25,769 nucleotides of DNA from an uncultured Candidatus Melainabacteria bacterium (GTDB lineage Bacteria; Cyanobacteriota; Vampirovibrionia; Gastranaerophilales; Gastranaerophilaceae), in assembly GCA_934754855.1 (NCBI GenBank), contig CAKVJR010000011.1, positions 1-25,769 on the forward strand. Direction: 5' to 3'. Positions 14,960-22,744 of the stretch are shown here, one piece after another; position 1 is the stretch's first letter, and every line of letters begins with the position of its first letter. Under the pieces are notes generated by a model. That model had not been told where the DNA came from. It made no database searches and worked only from the letters and a program-made list of their open reading frames with translations. The position numbers and the translations under genes were made by a program.

Positions 14960-15851
14960 GGTGGTTCTCGTCACGGGTGGTGCGGGATTTATCGGCTCTC
15001 ACACGGTGAAAGAACTTCAACGCTGCGGCTTTTTTGTGATTATTTTGGACAGAAAAGAAAAACCGCAATGGTTTGACGGACTTTATTATCAATGTGACGT
15101 GAATAATTTGAGAGAAGTTGAGCAAATTTTTAAAAATAATGATATCGATTTTGTCCTGCATTTGGCTGCAATGCCGTCTGTGAGTATGTCTTGTCAAAAT
15201 CCGCAAAATGATTGTGCGGAAAATTATTTGGCGACAGTAAACATTTGCTCTCTTTCTAAAAAATATTTTGTTAAAAAATTTGTTTTCTCTTCAACTGCTG
15301 CCGTTTATGCCAACCCGCAATATTTGCCCGTTGATGAAAACCACCCGACAGGCTTTTTATCTCCCTATGCGATAACAAAATTTGCCTCGGAAAATTTCAT
15401 AAAATATACAGGTATCGATTATGTAATTTTTCGCTATTCAAATGTTTACGGTGCGGGGCAAAACTCTGACGGGGAAGCGGGTGTCGTTTCTATATTTTTT
15501 GACAATATGATGAAAAATAATAAAGTCACAATTCACGGCAACGGCGAGCAAACAAGAGATTTTATCTATGTTAAAGACATCGCAAAAGTTAACACGCTGA
15601 CTTTTTTGACGGATATTAAAAATGAAATAATCAATGTTTCAACAAACTCAAGTATTTCTATTAACGAATTGTTTTCAATTATAAAAAATTCCCTCGGTTA
15701 TGACCTATCTCCCGAATACTCGTCATCAAGAAAAGGCGATATCAAAAACAGTATTTTGGATAATCGAAAATTGGTTAAAATGATGGGGATTTGCCCATCT
15801 GTGAATATTTCTCAAAATATTGAAGAAATGAAAACGGCTATGTTTATGTAA
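14952..15851 (+). CDS. NAD-dependent epimerase/dehydratase (UDP-sugar 4-epimerase-like)
   Basis: Extended short-chain dehydrogenase that changes a nucleotide-sugar, likely supplying the transferase encoded just before it. The 299-aa product has the Rossmann motif VTGGAGFIGSH (GxxGxxG at 9-15), HLAAMPSVSMS, the catalytic set FSSTAAVY (Ser/Thr at 113-115) and SPYAITK (Tyr139, Lys143). It also has FRYSNVYGAGQNSDGEAGVV and IHGNGEQTRDFIYVKDIA, typical of GalE-like and WbpP-like enzymes. Substrate cannot be set from these motifs. The ATG overlaps the upstream stop (ATGGCTAA), so both are co-translated. No ORF continues the polysaccharide cluster to the right. Confidence 0.85.
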   Translation: MAKVVLVTGGAGFIGSHTVKELQRCGFFVIILDRKEKPQWFDGLYYQCDVNNLREVEQIFKNNDIDFVLHLAAMPSVSMSCQNPQNDCAENYLATVNICSLSKKYFVKKFVFSSTAAVYANPQYLPVDENHPTGFLSPYAITKFASENFIKYTGIDYVIFRYSNVYGAGQNSDGEAGVVSIFFDNMMKNNKVTIHGNGEQTRDFIYVKDIAKVNTLTFLTDIKNEIINVSTNSSISINELFSIIKNSLGYDLSPEYSSSRKGDIKNSILDNRKLVKMMGICPSVNISQNIEEMKTAMFM

Positions 15852-15956
15852 TTTGATAAATCGAAAAATTCCCCTTTCCGCAAATAGAAAACAACACTTT
15901 CGGCTAATTTATTTTCATTCCCGATTTGCCAAAATAATTTAAAAAAGGGGGATTTT

Positions 15957-16169
15957 ATGAGAAAATTTATTAATTATACCGCTTGGATTTTGGTTATTGC
16001 CGGCGGTTTGAATTGGGGGCTTATCGGTTTGTTCGATTTTGACCTCGTCAGATTTGTTTTCGGACATTGGAATTGGCTCGTCAGATTGGTTTATGTTCTC
16101 GTTGCTATCAGCACAATCTACGCTGCTATGGGTACTTGTAAATGCGTTCGTGAAGAAGAAACCGCATAA
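15957..16169 (+). CDS. DUF378 family small membrane protein
   Basis: A 70-aa inner-membrane protein with two predicted helices, about residues 7-27 and 42-62. The signature AGGLNWGLIGLFDFDLV between and after the first helix identifies DUF378, whose function is unknown. The tail GTCKCVREEETA is cytoplasmic-looking with a CxC pair. AAGGGGGA is a strong ribosome site. It seems to be transcribed alone: 105 gene-free bases precede it and two hairpins follow. Confidence 0.85.
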   Translation: MRKFINYTAWILVIAGGLNWGLIGLFDFDLVRFVFGHWNWLVRLVYVLVAISTIYAAMGTCKCVREEETA

Positions 16170-16174
16170 ACACG

Positions 16175-16204
16175 ACCGTCTTGCGTTAAGACTTTAAAGA
16201 CGGT
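16175..16204 (+). other. Hairpin after the DUF378 gene
   Basis: ACCGTCTT (16175-16182) pairs with AAGACGGT (16197-16204) around a 14-base loop. No T run follows; it sits just before the true terminator. Confidence 0.4.
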
Positions 16205-16212
16205 ATTTCATA

Positions 16213-16242
16213 AAACCCTCAAAGAAAAATCTTTGAGGGTTT
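16213..16242 (+). terminator. Strong intrinsic terminator after the DUF378 gene
   Basis: AAACCCTCAAAGA (16213-16225) pairs perfectly with TCTTTGAGGGTTT (16230-16242) around an AAAA loop, a 13-bp stem. The T-rich bases ACCCTTTTG follow. Confidence 0.8.
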
Positions 16243-16338
16243 ACCCTTTTGTTAACAATAGACACAATTCCCGATTGTGCCGAAAATATTGTTTTTTTGT
16301 CTGTTTTTTATCCTGAAAAATACTGAAAAATGTTAACC

Positions 16339-16400
16339 ATTGTAACAAAATTACGACATGCTGAAATTGAGGGTTCAGTTATATACTTTATATATATAGA
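16339..16400 (+). promoter_or_regulatory. Two-part upstream element of the 65-aa gene (copy 1 of 3)
   Basis: ATTGTAACAAAA (16339-16350) is followed about 45 bases later by TACTTTATATATATAGAG (16384-16401). The same pair stands upstream of the 67-aa gene and the HD-domain gene. The remaining gene-free bases 16243-16338 hold only a small CACAAT/ATTGTG hairpin (16263-16279). Confidence 0.45.
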
Positions 16401-16426
16401 GAGGTTTATAATCAGAGGGTTTAGAT

Positions 16427-16624
16427 ATGGCTAACGAGTACAATCATTTTGAAGGTGTTGTAATTACCGGTAATGATCCGAGAATGCGTTTCAGAAATTC
16501 GCAAGATCCTATTTATGTTGCCTATGATTTCGTTGACAGTCAGCCGTTGTCGAAACTCGCACAGTCGTTCGTTAAAGACCAAATTAACGGCATAATTAAA
16601 TTTGTTTCCAAAATCGGTAAATAA
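16427..16624 (+). CDS. Unknown 65-aa protein
   Basis: A short soluble protein of no family I recognise (MANEYNHFEGVVITGNDPRM, ending INGIIKFVSKIGK). The N-terminal half looks like two short strands around VVITGNDPRMRFRN. The C-terminal part, LSKLAQSFVKDQINGIIKFV, could form an amphipathic helix. It has a good ribosome site (AGAGGG, seven bases before the ATG), its own upstream element and a strong terminator, so it is very likely a real monocistronic gene. Confidence 0.6.
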   Translation: MANEYNHFEGVVITGNDPRMRFRNSQDPIYVAYDFVDSQPLSKLAQSFVKDQINGIIKFVSKIGK

Positions 16625-16640
16625 AAAGATTTTTTGCACA

Positions 16641-16676
16641 AAAAAACGCTTATCGTTTGACGGTAAGCGTTTTTTT
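16641..16676 (+). terminator. Bidirectional intrinsic terminator
   Basis: AAAAAACGCTTA (16641-16652) pairs with TAAGCGTTTTTT (16664-16675) around an 11-base loop. It separates the 65-aa gene from convergent nth. Confidence 0.85.
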
Positions 16677-16689
16677 ATTGATGTTAAAA

Positions 16690-17355
16690 TTATTCTTCGT
16701 CCTTATCAGGATTTGATTGGCAATAATAGTTAATCGGGCAGAACGGACACATCGGTTTTGTCGGTTTGCAAATGTTTTGACCTAATGTGACAAATTCTGT
16801 ATTGAGCCTAATCCAGTATTTTTGCGGGATAATTTCACGAAGTTTCATTTCTGTTTCTTCGGGAGTTTTTGTTTTGACAAGTCCGAGTCTGTTGAAAATT
16901 CTGTGAACGTGAACATCTACGCAGATTGCAGGCTTGTTAAAACCTTTTGCCAATACAAGGTTTGCGGTTTTTCTTCCGACGCCGTCAAATTTTAAGAGTT
17001 CTAAAATTGAGTTCGGAACTTTGCCGTCATATTCTTCGACCAATTTTTTCGACAAAGCGATGATTTGTTTTGCTTTATTTTTGTAAAAACCAACTGGATA
17101 AATCGCTTCAGCAAGTTCTTCCTCGTCAACATTCATCATTTCTTGAGGAGTTCTTGCCAATTGAAGCATTTTCATCGTAGCGGGATAAGTCGTTTTGTCG
17201 TTCGTTCTGAGTGACAAAATGCACGCAATCAAAACGATGAACGGGTCGTCTTGCTGCTCCATGAAAGTAACAAACTTGCTGCGTTTGATTCTTGCAAATT
17301 TCAAACTTTCAAATATTTCGTCAATAATTTCGTTTAATTCCATTTCTTCTTTCAT
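16690..17355 (-). CDS. nth: Endonuclease III (DNA glycosylase/AP lyase)
   Basis: Base-excision repair enzyme that removes oxidised pyrimidines and cuts the abasic site. The 221-aa product is the normal size. The helix-hairpin-helix LLKFDGVGRKTANLVLAKGF carries the catalytic Lys129, and CVDVHVHRIFNRLG carries the catalytic Asp147. The C-terminal [4Fe-4S] loop has Cys196, 203, 206 and 212 in the exact C-X6-C-X2-C-X5-C spacing. The start at 17355 lacks a clear ribosome site; the second ATG (17343) is a possible alternative that would remove four residues. Confidence 0.93.
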   Translation of the reverse strand: MKEEMELNEIIDEIFESLKFARIKRSKFVTFMEQQDDPFIVLIACILSLRTNDKTTYPATMKMLQLARTPQEMMNVDEEELAEAIYPVGFYKNKAKQIIALSKKLVEEYDGKVPNSILELLKFDGVGRKTANLVLAKGFNKPAICVDVHVHRIFNRLGLVKTKTPEETEMKLREIIPQKYWIRLNTEFVTLGQNICKPTKPMCPFCPINYYCQSNPDKDEE

Positions 17356-17442
17356 AATAAATATATTTTATATCAAAGTAAAAATATCTGCAAAATTTTT
17401 TCTAATTTAAAAGCAGTATTTTTTTGAACTCGGATTTTACAC

Positions 17443-17467
17443 AAAAAAAAGCCCTCGAATGAGGGCT
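17443..17467 (-). terminator. Intrinsic terminator for the 67-aa gene
   Basis: On the minus strand AGCCCTC pairs with GAGGGCT (17450-17456 with 17461-17467) around a four-base loop. The following T run is the A run at 17443-17450. A further TTCGGC/GCCGAA hairpin (17492-17507) and a short GA repeat (17480-17490) lie between it and the gene. Confidence 0.75.
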
Positions 17468-17566
17468 AAAGAGATTTTAGAGAGAGAGAGTTTCGGCTTT
17501 CGCCGAAGAGATAGATAGTTTAAATCTTTGTTAAATTCTATCAAATAGAATCATACCATGAACAAA

Positions 17567-17770
17567 TTAATTATTACTGAGAACAAGTTTAAATGTTGCA
17601 AGTTTCTTTATCGACAACATTTTATTCTCGATTTTTTGAGCCTTCGAGATATTCATAATCCGAACAATTCTTTCAATTTCTTGGCGATTTTTTCTCGATG
17701 ATAAATCATATACATTTTTTTCGGGATCTGCAATAATGCCCATCATCGTCATCAATTGAGTTTCGTTCAT
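17567..17770 (-). CDS. Unknown 67-aa protein
   Basis: A short Lys-, Met- and Ile-rich soluble protein of no family I recognise (MNETQLMTMMGIIADPEKNV, ending FKLVLSNN). DLSSRKNRQEIERIVRIMNI could form a basic helix. AGAGG lies at good spacing before the ATG, a terminator follows, and the upstream region shares a two-part element with the 65-aa and HD genes. These signals support a real gene. Confidence 0.55.
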   Translation of the reverse strand: MNETQLMTMMGIIADPEKNVYDLSSRKNRQEIERIVRIMNISKAQKIENKMLSIKKLATFKLVLSNN

Positions 17771-17800
17771 GTTAAATACCTCTATCTCTATTTATAATCT

Positions 17801-17879
17801 CTACTCTTATATAAAGTATTTGTTCAGTAAATTATTGCTTTTATACTTTTAATTGTGTTAATATTTGTTTACAAAATGG
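17801..17879 (-). promoter_or_regulatory. Two-part upstream element of the 67-aa gene (copy 2 of 3)
   Basis: On the minus strand CCATTTTGTAAACAAA (17879-17864) is followed by CTGAACAAATACTTTATATA and AGAG (17827-17804). The second part matches TTCAAATACTTTATAAAAGA upstream of the HD gene. The leader then reads GAGATAGAGG before the ATG. Confidence 0.45.
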
Positions 17880-17919
17880 ATTTTTAAATAAACAAAATCC
17901 TTGAAAGGTAAGGTATAGC

Positions 17920-18369
17920 GTGATTGTTGACGACTTGAAAAATTTTGATAAATATATTCCTCTTAACAAAAAGTTTGCAAAAGTTTCTGAATTTTTGAAA
18001 AATAATGATTTGAAAAACATGAAATCAGGAAGTTATGAAATTGACGGAAGAGATATTTATGTAAATATTGATGAGTATAAAACCAAGGCTATGACTGATT
18101 CTTCCCCTGAGGCACATAGAAATTACCTTGATATTCAAATTATTTTGAGCGGGCATGAAAAAATCGGATATGCGAATATTGAAACCGCAAAGACAGTTGT
18201 TGAGTACGATTCGGAGCGTGATATCGAGTTTTTGACGGCGGATTGTGAGTATGTGAAGGCGTTTGACGGAAGATTTTTTGTCTTTTATCCGCAAGATTTG
18301 CACCACCCGTGTATGACAGATGATGTTCAGTCGGAAATTAAAAAGGCTGTTTTTAAAATAAAATTATAA
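17920..18369 (+). CDS. YhcH/YjgK/YiaL family protein
   Basis: Cupin-like beta-barrel protein of about 150 aa, exactly the family length. Members are tied to sialic acid and other sugar catabolism; E. coli homologues are in the nan and yia regions. Recognisable stretches are MIVDDLKNFDKYIPLN, AHRNYLDIQIILSGHEKIGY and FFVFYPQDLHHPCM, with the conserved His and Asp/Glu of the presumed metal site. The GTG at 17920 is chosen as start because AAAGGTAAGG precedes it and MIVD-L is the usual N-terminus. No sugar-catabolism genes lie nearby. Confidence 0.85.
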   Translation: MIVDDLKNFDKYIPLNKKFAKVSEFLKNNDLKNMKSGSYEIDGRDIYVNIDEYKTKAMTDSSPEAHRNYLDIQIILSGHEKIGYANIETAKTVVEYDSERDIEFLTADCEYVKAFDGRFFVFYPQDLHHPCMTDDVQSEIKKAVFKIKL

Positions 18370-18392
18370 AAAAAAGAGCGATTTCTCGCTCT
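18368..18392 (-). terminator. Terminator-like hairpin oriented to the minus strand
   Basis: AGAGCGA (18375-18381) pairs with TCGCTCT (18386-18392) around TTTC. The T run is only on the minus-strand side (A run 18368-18375). It would stop leftward transcription entering the YhcH-family gene. Confidence 0.5.
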
Positions 18393-18478
18393 GCTGTCTG
18401 GAATTAAGAATAGTTGGAAGTATGAAAAAGATACTTTAACTATAACTTATATAATTTATATAACAATTAGTCAGTCGG

Positions 18479-18507
18479 GTAATTTGCATGGACAAATTGC
18501 TTTTTTT
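18479..18507 (+). terminator. Plus-strand intrinsic terminator
   Basis: GTAATTTG (18479-18486) pairs with CAAATTGC (18493-18500), one T-G pair, followed by seven T. It lies 110 bases beyond the YhcH-family stop, so it either ends a long 3' UTR or a small transcript of its own. The rest of 18393-18590 shows no ORF. Confidence 0.55.
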
Positions 18508-18590
18508 CAGTTTCAATAATATTCTTAAAATGTTTCTTGTTAAAGATTTTGCAAATTTTTCCGAGAAAATTTAACGGATTGAGTTTGGAC

Positions 18591-18619
18591 AAAAAAGACG
18601 GACATTGTATCCGTCTTTT
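18591..18619 (-). terminator. Intrinsic terminator for the SIMPL gene
   Basis: AAAAGACGGA (18593-18602) pairs with TCCGTCTTTT (18610-18619) around seven bases. The minus-strand T run is the A run at 18591-18596. Confidence 0.8.
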
Positions 18620-18642
18620 GAAAAAATTTTTTATGAAAAATT

Positions 18643-19377
18643 TTATTTTATTTCGTAGGTTACATTTACGACTGCAGTAACTTTTTTGTCGATTGTGTAA
18701 GAGTCGTTAATGCCCATGTCGCTTACATTTGAAGAATCGGGAGCGGTAATTTGGAAAACCCCTGTTTTGACCGATAAAATTCTTCCTGTTTTATTGCCGT
18801 TGACTTTGAGGGTTGAATTTGCACGTTGTTTTGCATCTTGTGAGGCTTTTTCGAGCAATTTAACTTTTAAGTCAGCAAGTTTTGAGTATTGGTATTCGGG
18901 ATTTTGTGAGTTAAGCAAGATACCTTTTTCACTCAAGGCTTCGATATCCGTTGATAACTTTTTGATTTTTTGAACATCGTTGGATTTAACTTTGATGTTT
19001 TGATTGTAGTTGTAAGCGGCGATATCGTCCGTTATGTTGCCGTTCGGAAGTCTTTTGTTTGATGTCCAATAAGATGCAGGTTCAAGCGAGATATCGTTTT
19101 CCGTGATACCGTTGTCGAGCAAAAATTTCTTTACGACGGGAATTTGTGTTTGAATTTGTTTGTAAGCACCGCCGAGTGTCGGGCTTTTTGAGTTAATTGT
19201 GATAGACCAAGTTGCTGAGTCGGCTGTTACGATTTCTTCTGCCGAGCCTGTCATGTAAATTCCACGTTGAGTGATGTTTTTTGTTCCGATTGCGACTGCA
19301 ATGATTAAGCCCAATGCCAAAATTACAGCCAAAATTGTAAGTTGATACTCTTTAAGTTTTTCACAAAATGCACACAT
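18643..19377 (-). CDS. SIMPL (DUF541) domain membrane-anchored protein
   Basis: A 244-aa protein with one N-terminal membrane anchor (about residues 13-32, LTILAVILALGLIIAVAIGT) and an extracytoplasmic SIMPL/Kate domain. The family pattern is visible: GIYMTGSAEEIVTADSATWS, GITENDISLEPASYWTSNKR, AYNYNQNIKVKSNDVQKIKK and LLEKASQDAKQRANSTLKVN. The function of bacterial SIMPL proteins is largely unknown; links to envelope or oxidative stress are reported for some. AAGGAG is the ribosome site. The gene is single and divergent from the B12 operon. Confidence 0.85.
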   Translation of the reverse strand: MCAFCEKLKEYQLTILAVILALGLIIAVAIGTKNITQRGIYMTGSAEEIVTADSATWSITINSKSPTLGGAYKQIQTQIPVVKKFLLDNGITENDISLEPASYWTSNKRLPNGNITDDIAAYNYNQNIKVKSNDVQKIKKLSTDIEALSEKGILLNSQNPEYQYSKLADLKVKLLEKASQDAKQRANSTLKVNGNKTGRILSVKTGVFQITAPDSSNVSDMGINDSYTIDKKVTAVVNVTYEIK

Positions 19378-19405
19378 ATTTTTCTCCTTTTTATCTCAGA
19401 ATTAT

Positions 19406-19433
19406 ATTATAGCGATTTTTGATGTAACTGCAA
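19406..19433 (-). promoter_or_regulatory. Promoter of the SIMPL gene
   Basis: On the minus strand TTGCAG (19433-19428), a 16-base spacer and a perfect TATAAT (19411-19406) lie 28 bases before the ATG at 19377. Confidence 0.65.
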
Positions 19434-19439
19434 TAGTAT

Positions 19440-19468
19440 TTGACAAAATATTTTAACAATAATATTAT
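19440..19468 (+). promoter_or_regulatory. Strong promoter of the B12 uptake operon
   Basis: A perfect TTGACA (19440-19445), a 17-base spacer and TATTAT (19463-19468). Transcription would begin near 19475, a few bases before the riboswitch aptamer. Confidence 0.8.
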
Positions 19469-19474
19469 ATTTTC

Positions 19475-19630
19475 AAATTACCCGATAAGGAAAGCAAGGG
19501 TGTAAGTCCCTCACTGGTCCGCAGCCGTTAGAGTCGGAATGCTTATCGACAAGGTTACCTCGTGACAGGAGATTTTTAATTCTGTAAATTTCTCCGATGG
19601 TGATGATTTTTTGCAAATGCAAAATTTTTC
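19475..19630 (+). promoter_or_regulatory. Cobalamin riboswitch with terminator-type expression platform
   Basis: The aptamer core has the conserved order of a B12 riboswitch: GATAAGGAAAGC (19484-19495), GGGTGTAAGTCCCTCACTGG (19498-19517), TCCGCAGCCGTTA (19518-19530), then AGTCGGAATGC (19533-19542). CGATAAG at the 5' side pairs with CTTATCG at 19542-19548, closing the core. Downstream GGAGA (19568-19572) can pair with TCTCC. TTTTGC (19609-19614) pairs with GCAAAA (19619-19624) followed by TTTTT, a terminator just before btuB. B12 binding is expected to favour termination or block the ribosome site, switching the operon off when B12 is plentiful. The transporter genes below support the call. 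Confidence 0.85.
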
Positions 19631-19660
19631 ACGTTTAGGACAGAATAGTAAAGGAAAAGT

Positions 19661-21706
19661 ATGAAAAGTAAGATTTTGACGGCACTGTTGTCGGCGTCAT
19701 TGCTCGCAAGCCTGCCTGCTTACGCAATTTCCGAAACGGATATGCGAGATGACGGTCAGGAAACAGAAGTCAAAAAAGTCTTGTACGGAAATTTGACGGA
19801 TAAGCAAATTTATTCTTTGAATAATTACGCTGCCGATGCAAAAACTACAGGTGCAAGCGTTGATGTTATTACAAGAGAGGATATCAAGGAACAAAATTCT
19901 CCTTTTATATCTAAATTATTAAACCAAACAATGGGTTTAACTTATGCTCAAGGTTCAGGCGGTATGGGACAACCCGCAAAACTCATCATTCGTGGTTCGG
20001 ATAGAGTTTTGTTCACCGTTGACGGCGTCAGAATTGACCGTGTTGAGGGTACTGCAAGAACTACGGATATCCAAAACTTTTTGCTTTCGGACGACTATGA
20101 AAGAATTGAGGTCGTAAGAGGTGCAAACGGTACTATTGCAGGACATACTGCATCAGGCGGTATTGTCGCTATGCAAACAAGACGTGGTTCCGGAAGATTG
20201 AAAACGGAAGCGGAATCAACATTTGGAAGTTTCGGTGAATTTAAGGAAAGATTTGCCGTTATGGGTGGCGGTGACAAGTTCGACCATTACACTGCCATAA
20301 CTTGGTTTAAAACCGATGACGGTACTGAATATGAAGGTTACGGAATGAGAGGAAATAACTCTTATAATAACCTTAATGTTGTCACAAACTACGGTTTGAG
20401 ATTTTTGGACGGAAAGGCTGAAATCCGTAACATTGCAAGATATAATCGTGCCAAGAAGTTTATGGAAACAAATCCTGACCACGATTGGATGGGCATTCAT
20501 CCCGAAAAACTTGATGACTATGCTCTCAATCATTATTTTACGGACAGTTTGACGTGGAAACATGAAGTCAATGACAGATGGGATTATGATTTGCACGCAA
20601 ATATTTTCACATCAAGATACACTTCTCATTACGGAGAATACGGGCCTTATTCGTTCTGGGGATTTTCAATGACTGACCCCGCATCGACATCAACATATTT
20701 CGGCAACAGATTTAATCTCGGAACTCAACAAAATATTAAACTTGCCGATTGGAATAAATTGTCAATCGGTTATAATTACGAAATTGAACACGCCCGTTTC
20801 GGTGCAACAAATATGGATACAGAAACTGCAAGCACTCAGCAACACGATGTTTATGCTCAAGATTGCATCAATATCAAAGATATGTTGTTTATCCGTGGCG
20901 GTGCAAGATTGATGACGAACTCCAAGTATGGCACTTGGGTTTTGCCGAATGCTTCTGCTGCATTAGTCTTGCCGACATTTAAACTTGAAGGTGCAAAAAC
21001 TACTTTGCGTGGAAGTTGGGGTATGAACGTTAATAACCCGACATTGTATCAAAGATACGGATTTGAGGGCTACGGTTATCTTCCTAACCCGAATCTCGAC
21101 CCTGAACGTGTAAATTCTTGGGACGTAGGTATCAATCAAAGTTTCTTTGATGACAAATTAAGTTTTGATTTCGGTTACTTCGACAGCAGATACAAAGATT
21201 ATATCGGCTATGATTATCCCATGTATAAAAATATGTCAAAGGTTAACATGAACGGTTACGAGGGCAAAATCACTTGGAAACCGAATGAAAAATTTAAGTT
21301 CGTCGTGAACTATACATACACAGATGCGGAAAACAAAGACACTAATGCTCAAGTCCCGCTCGTTTCCAAAAACAGAGTTAACGGTACAATCGTTTGGTCG
21401 CCTGTGGAAAGATTCAGTGCATACATCGGTGTTGAGGGCGGTGACGCAAGAAATTACGATGCCAAGGCAACAAAGAAATTATCAGGTTATGTTGACGTCA
21501 GCATCGGCGGTTTGGTAAGACTTTTCACTTGGAAAGATGCTAAATTCTACCTCCAAGGCGATTTGTACAACCTCTTGAACCAAAAAATCGCTTGTGGCTA
21601 TCACTACGGCGGTGCAGGCGGAAAAATCTTCCGTCCCGGAATGACATTCAGAGTGGGCTTGTTCGTGAAATACGATTTGCCCGAAAAATCAAAAGAAAAT
21701 CTCTAA
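19661..21706 (+). CDS. btuB: TonB-dependent outer-membrane receptor, cobalamin (BtuB-like)
   Basis: Outer-membrane 22-stranded barrel that imports B12 using TonB energy. The 681-aa protein has a signal peptide (MKSKILTALLSASLLASLPAYA, cleavage near residue 22). The plug domain spans about 60-175, with ASVDVITREDIKEQN, KLIIRGSDRVLFTVDGVRID and RIEVVRGANGTIAGHTASGG. The barrel runs to a final strand (GMTFRVGLFVKYDL). Ten extra residues after the last aromatic-ended strand are unusual, as such receptors normally end in Phe or Trp. No clear TonB box was found in the 35 residues before the plug. The specificity call rests on the riboswitch and the downstream btuCDF genes. TonB/ExbB/ExbD are not in the window. 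Confidence 0.87.
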   Translation: MKSKILTALLSASLLASLPAYAISETDMRDDGQETEVKKVLYGNLTDKQIYSLNNYAADAKTTGASVDVITREDIKEQNSPFISKLLNQTMGLTYAQGSGGMGQPAKLIIRGSDRVLFTVDGVRIDRVEGTARTTDIQNFLLSDDYERIEVVRGANGTIAGHTASGGIVAMQTRRGSGRLKTEAESTFGSFGEFKERFAVMGGGDKFDHYTAITWFKTDDGTEYEGYGMRGNNSYNNLNVVTNYGLRFLDGKAEIRNIARYNRAKKFMETNPDHDWMGIHPEKLDDYALNHYFTDSLTWKHEVNDRWDYDLHANIFTSRYTSHYGEYGPYSFWGFSMTDPASTSTYFGNRFNLGTQQNIKLADWNKLSIGYNYEIEHARFGATNMDTETASTQQHDVYAQDCINIKDMLFIRGGARLMTNSKYGTWVLPNASAALVLPTFKLEGAKTTLRGSWGMNVNNPTLYQRYGFEGYGYLPNPNLDPERVNSWDVGINQSFFDDKLSFDFGYFDSRYKDYIGYDYPMYKNMSKVNMNGYEGKITWKPNEKFKFVVNYTYTDAENKDTNAQVPLVSKNRVNGTIVWSPVERFSAYIGVEGGDARNYDAKATKKLSGYVDVSIGGLVRLFTWKDAKFYLQGDLYNLLNQKIACGYHYGGAGGKIFRPGMTFRVGLFVKYDLPEKSKENL

Positions 21707-21709
21707 TTC

Positions 21710-21718
21710 GTGCTATAA
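21710..21718 (+). promoter_or_regulatory. Extended -10 element inside the btu operon
   Basis: TGCTATAAT (21710-21718) is a perfect extended -10 motif, which can work without a -35 box; none is visible. A start about seven bases on (near 21725) falls inside the left arm of the terminator below. Confidence 0.4.
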
Positions 21719-21720
21719 TT

Positions 21721-21750
21721 GCCTTGTTCGCTTGCGGACAAGGCTTTTTT
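21721..21750 (+). terminator. Intergenic terminator/attenuator between btuB and btuC
   Basis: GCCTTGTTCG (21721-21730) pairs with CGGACAAGGC (21735-21744), a 10-bp stem with one T-G pair and a four-base loop, followed by six T. It stands between two genes of the same pathway, so it is likely partial and sets less btuCDF than btuB mRNA. Confidence 0.8.
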
Positions 21751-21760
21751 ATGAGGAAGT

Positions 21761-22744
21761 ATGTCTAAATCAAAAAAAATTTTATTAATTTTAATACTTG
21801 CGATTATTTTTGTAATTACCCTCTATCTCTCCGCTTATGCGGGAAATGACGGTTTGGGCTTCGGGCTTTTGAAAAAATCTTTTGACCTCGGAAATGATAC
21901 CGAAAGTATTTTGCTTGAAGTTTTACGGTTTCCGAGAGTCGTAAAAGCCGTAATTGCAGGGGCTTGTCTTGCTCTTTCGGGCATGATGCTTCAGGCTGTT
22001 TCAAAAAACCCTCTCGCTGAACCTTTTATTACTGGGATTTCAGCAGGTGCGGGACTTGGAATTGTCCTCTCTGTCTTGTTATTCAGCGGTTTTGCCTATT
22101 CCCTTTTCGGTTTTGTTGGGGCGTTGATTGCTTCAATTTTCGTTATTTTATTTTGCGGAATCGGTAAATTTTCGGTCACAAAATTAATTTTAACAGGGCT
22201 TTCTGTTAATATGTTCGCAAGTTCGATTATATCGTTTATAATGCTCACAAACCCCGATAAAACATACGTTTTGACCTATTTGTTGACGGGTAATGTGTCG
22301 GAAAATACGGGCGTTTCCGATTTGACACTATTTGTGTTATTTGCTGTTATGATTGTGCTTTCGGCGGTTATGATGCCAAAAATGAATTTTTTGAGATTGG
22401 AAGATGATTTTTTGCCCGAATTAAAAAACAGGAGAAAAATTTATAATGTTATTTTGATAATTTTGTCTTCGATTTTGGCGGGCATGAGTGTTTTGACTGT
22501 CGGAATTTTGAGTTTTGTCGGAATTATTGCTCCTCAAATCACAAAAATGCTTGTCGGCGTTGATTATCGATATGCGTTTTTTGCAAATATTTTAATCGGT
22601 GCAAGTTTTATTTTGTTATCGGATTTTATTGCAAGGGTGATTATTTATCCTATGCAAATCCCCTTGGGGCTTGTGGTTGCGTTTGTCGGCTCGCCGATTT
22701 TTGTATATTTTTTGGTGAAGAAAGGTGGGTTGCTCAATGATTAG
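21761..22744 (+). CDS. btuC: FecCD-family ABC transporter permease (BtuC-like)
   Basis: Inner-membrane permease for vitamin B12; two copies form the channel with two BtuD subunits. The 327-aa length is typical, with about ten hydrophobic helices. Family hallmarks are VLRFPRVVKAVIAGACLALS, GMMLQAVSKNPLAEPFITGI and SAGAGLGIVLS near the N-terminus, and VGILSFVGIIAPQITKMLVG (the cytoplasmic coupling region) near residue 250. GAGGAAG is the ribosome site. Its stop overlaps the btuD ATG (ATGATTAG). A haem or siderophore permease would look similar; the riboswitch decides for B12. Confidence 0.87.
   Translation: MSKSKKILLILILAIIFVITLYLSAYAGNDGLGFGLLKKSFDLGNDTESILLEVLRFPRVVKAVIAGACLALSGMMLQAVSKNPLAEPFITGISAGAGLGIVLSVLLFSGFAYSLFGFVGALIASIFVILFCGIGKFSVTKLILTGLSVNMFASSIISFIMLTNPDKTYVLTYLLTGNVSENTGVSDLTLFVLFAVMIVLSAVMMPKMNFLRLEDDFLPELKNRRKIYNVILIILSSILAGMSVLTVGILSFVGIIAPQITKMLVGVDYRYAFFANILIGASFILLSDFIARVIIYPMQIPLGLVVAFVGSPIFVYFLVKKGGLLND

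Noticed and set aside
17480..17516. GA dinucleotide run and TTCGGC/GCCGAA hairpin as a repeat array
   Set aside because: Too short and single; it is part of the 3' region of the 67-aa gene.
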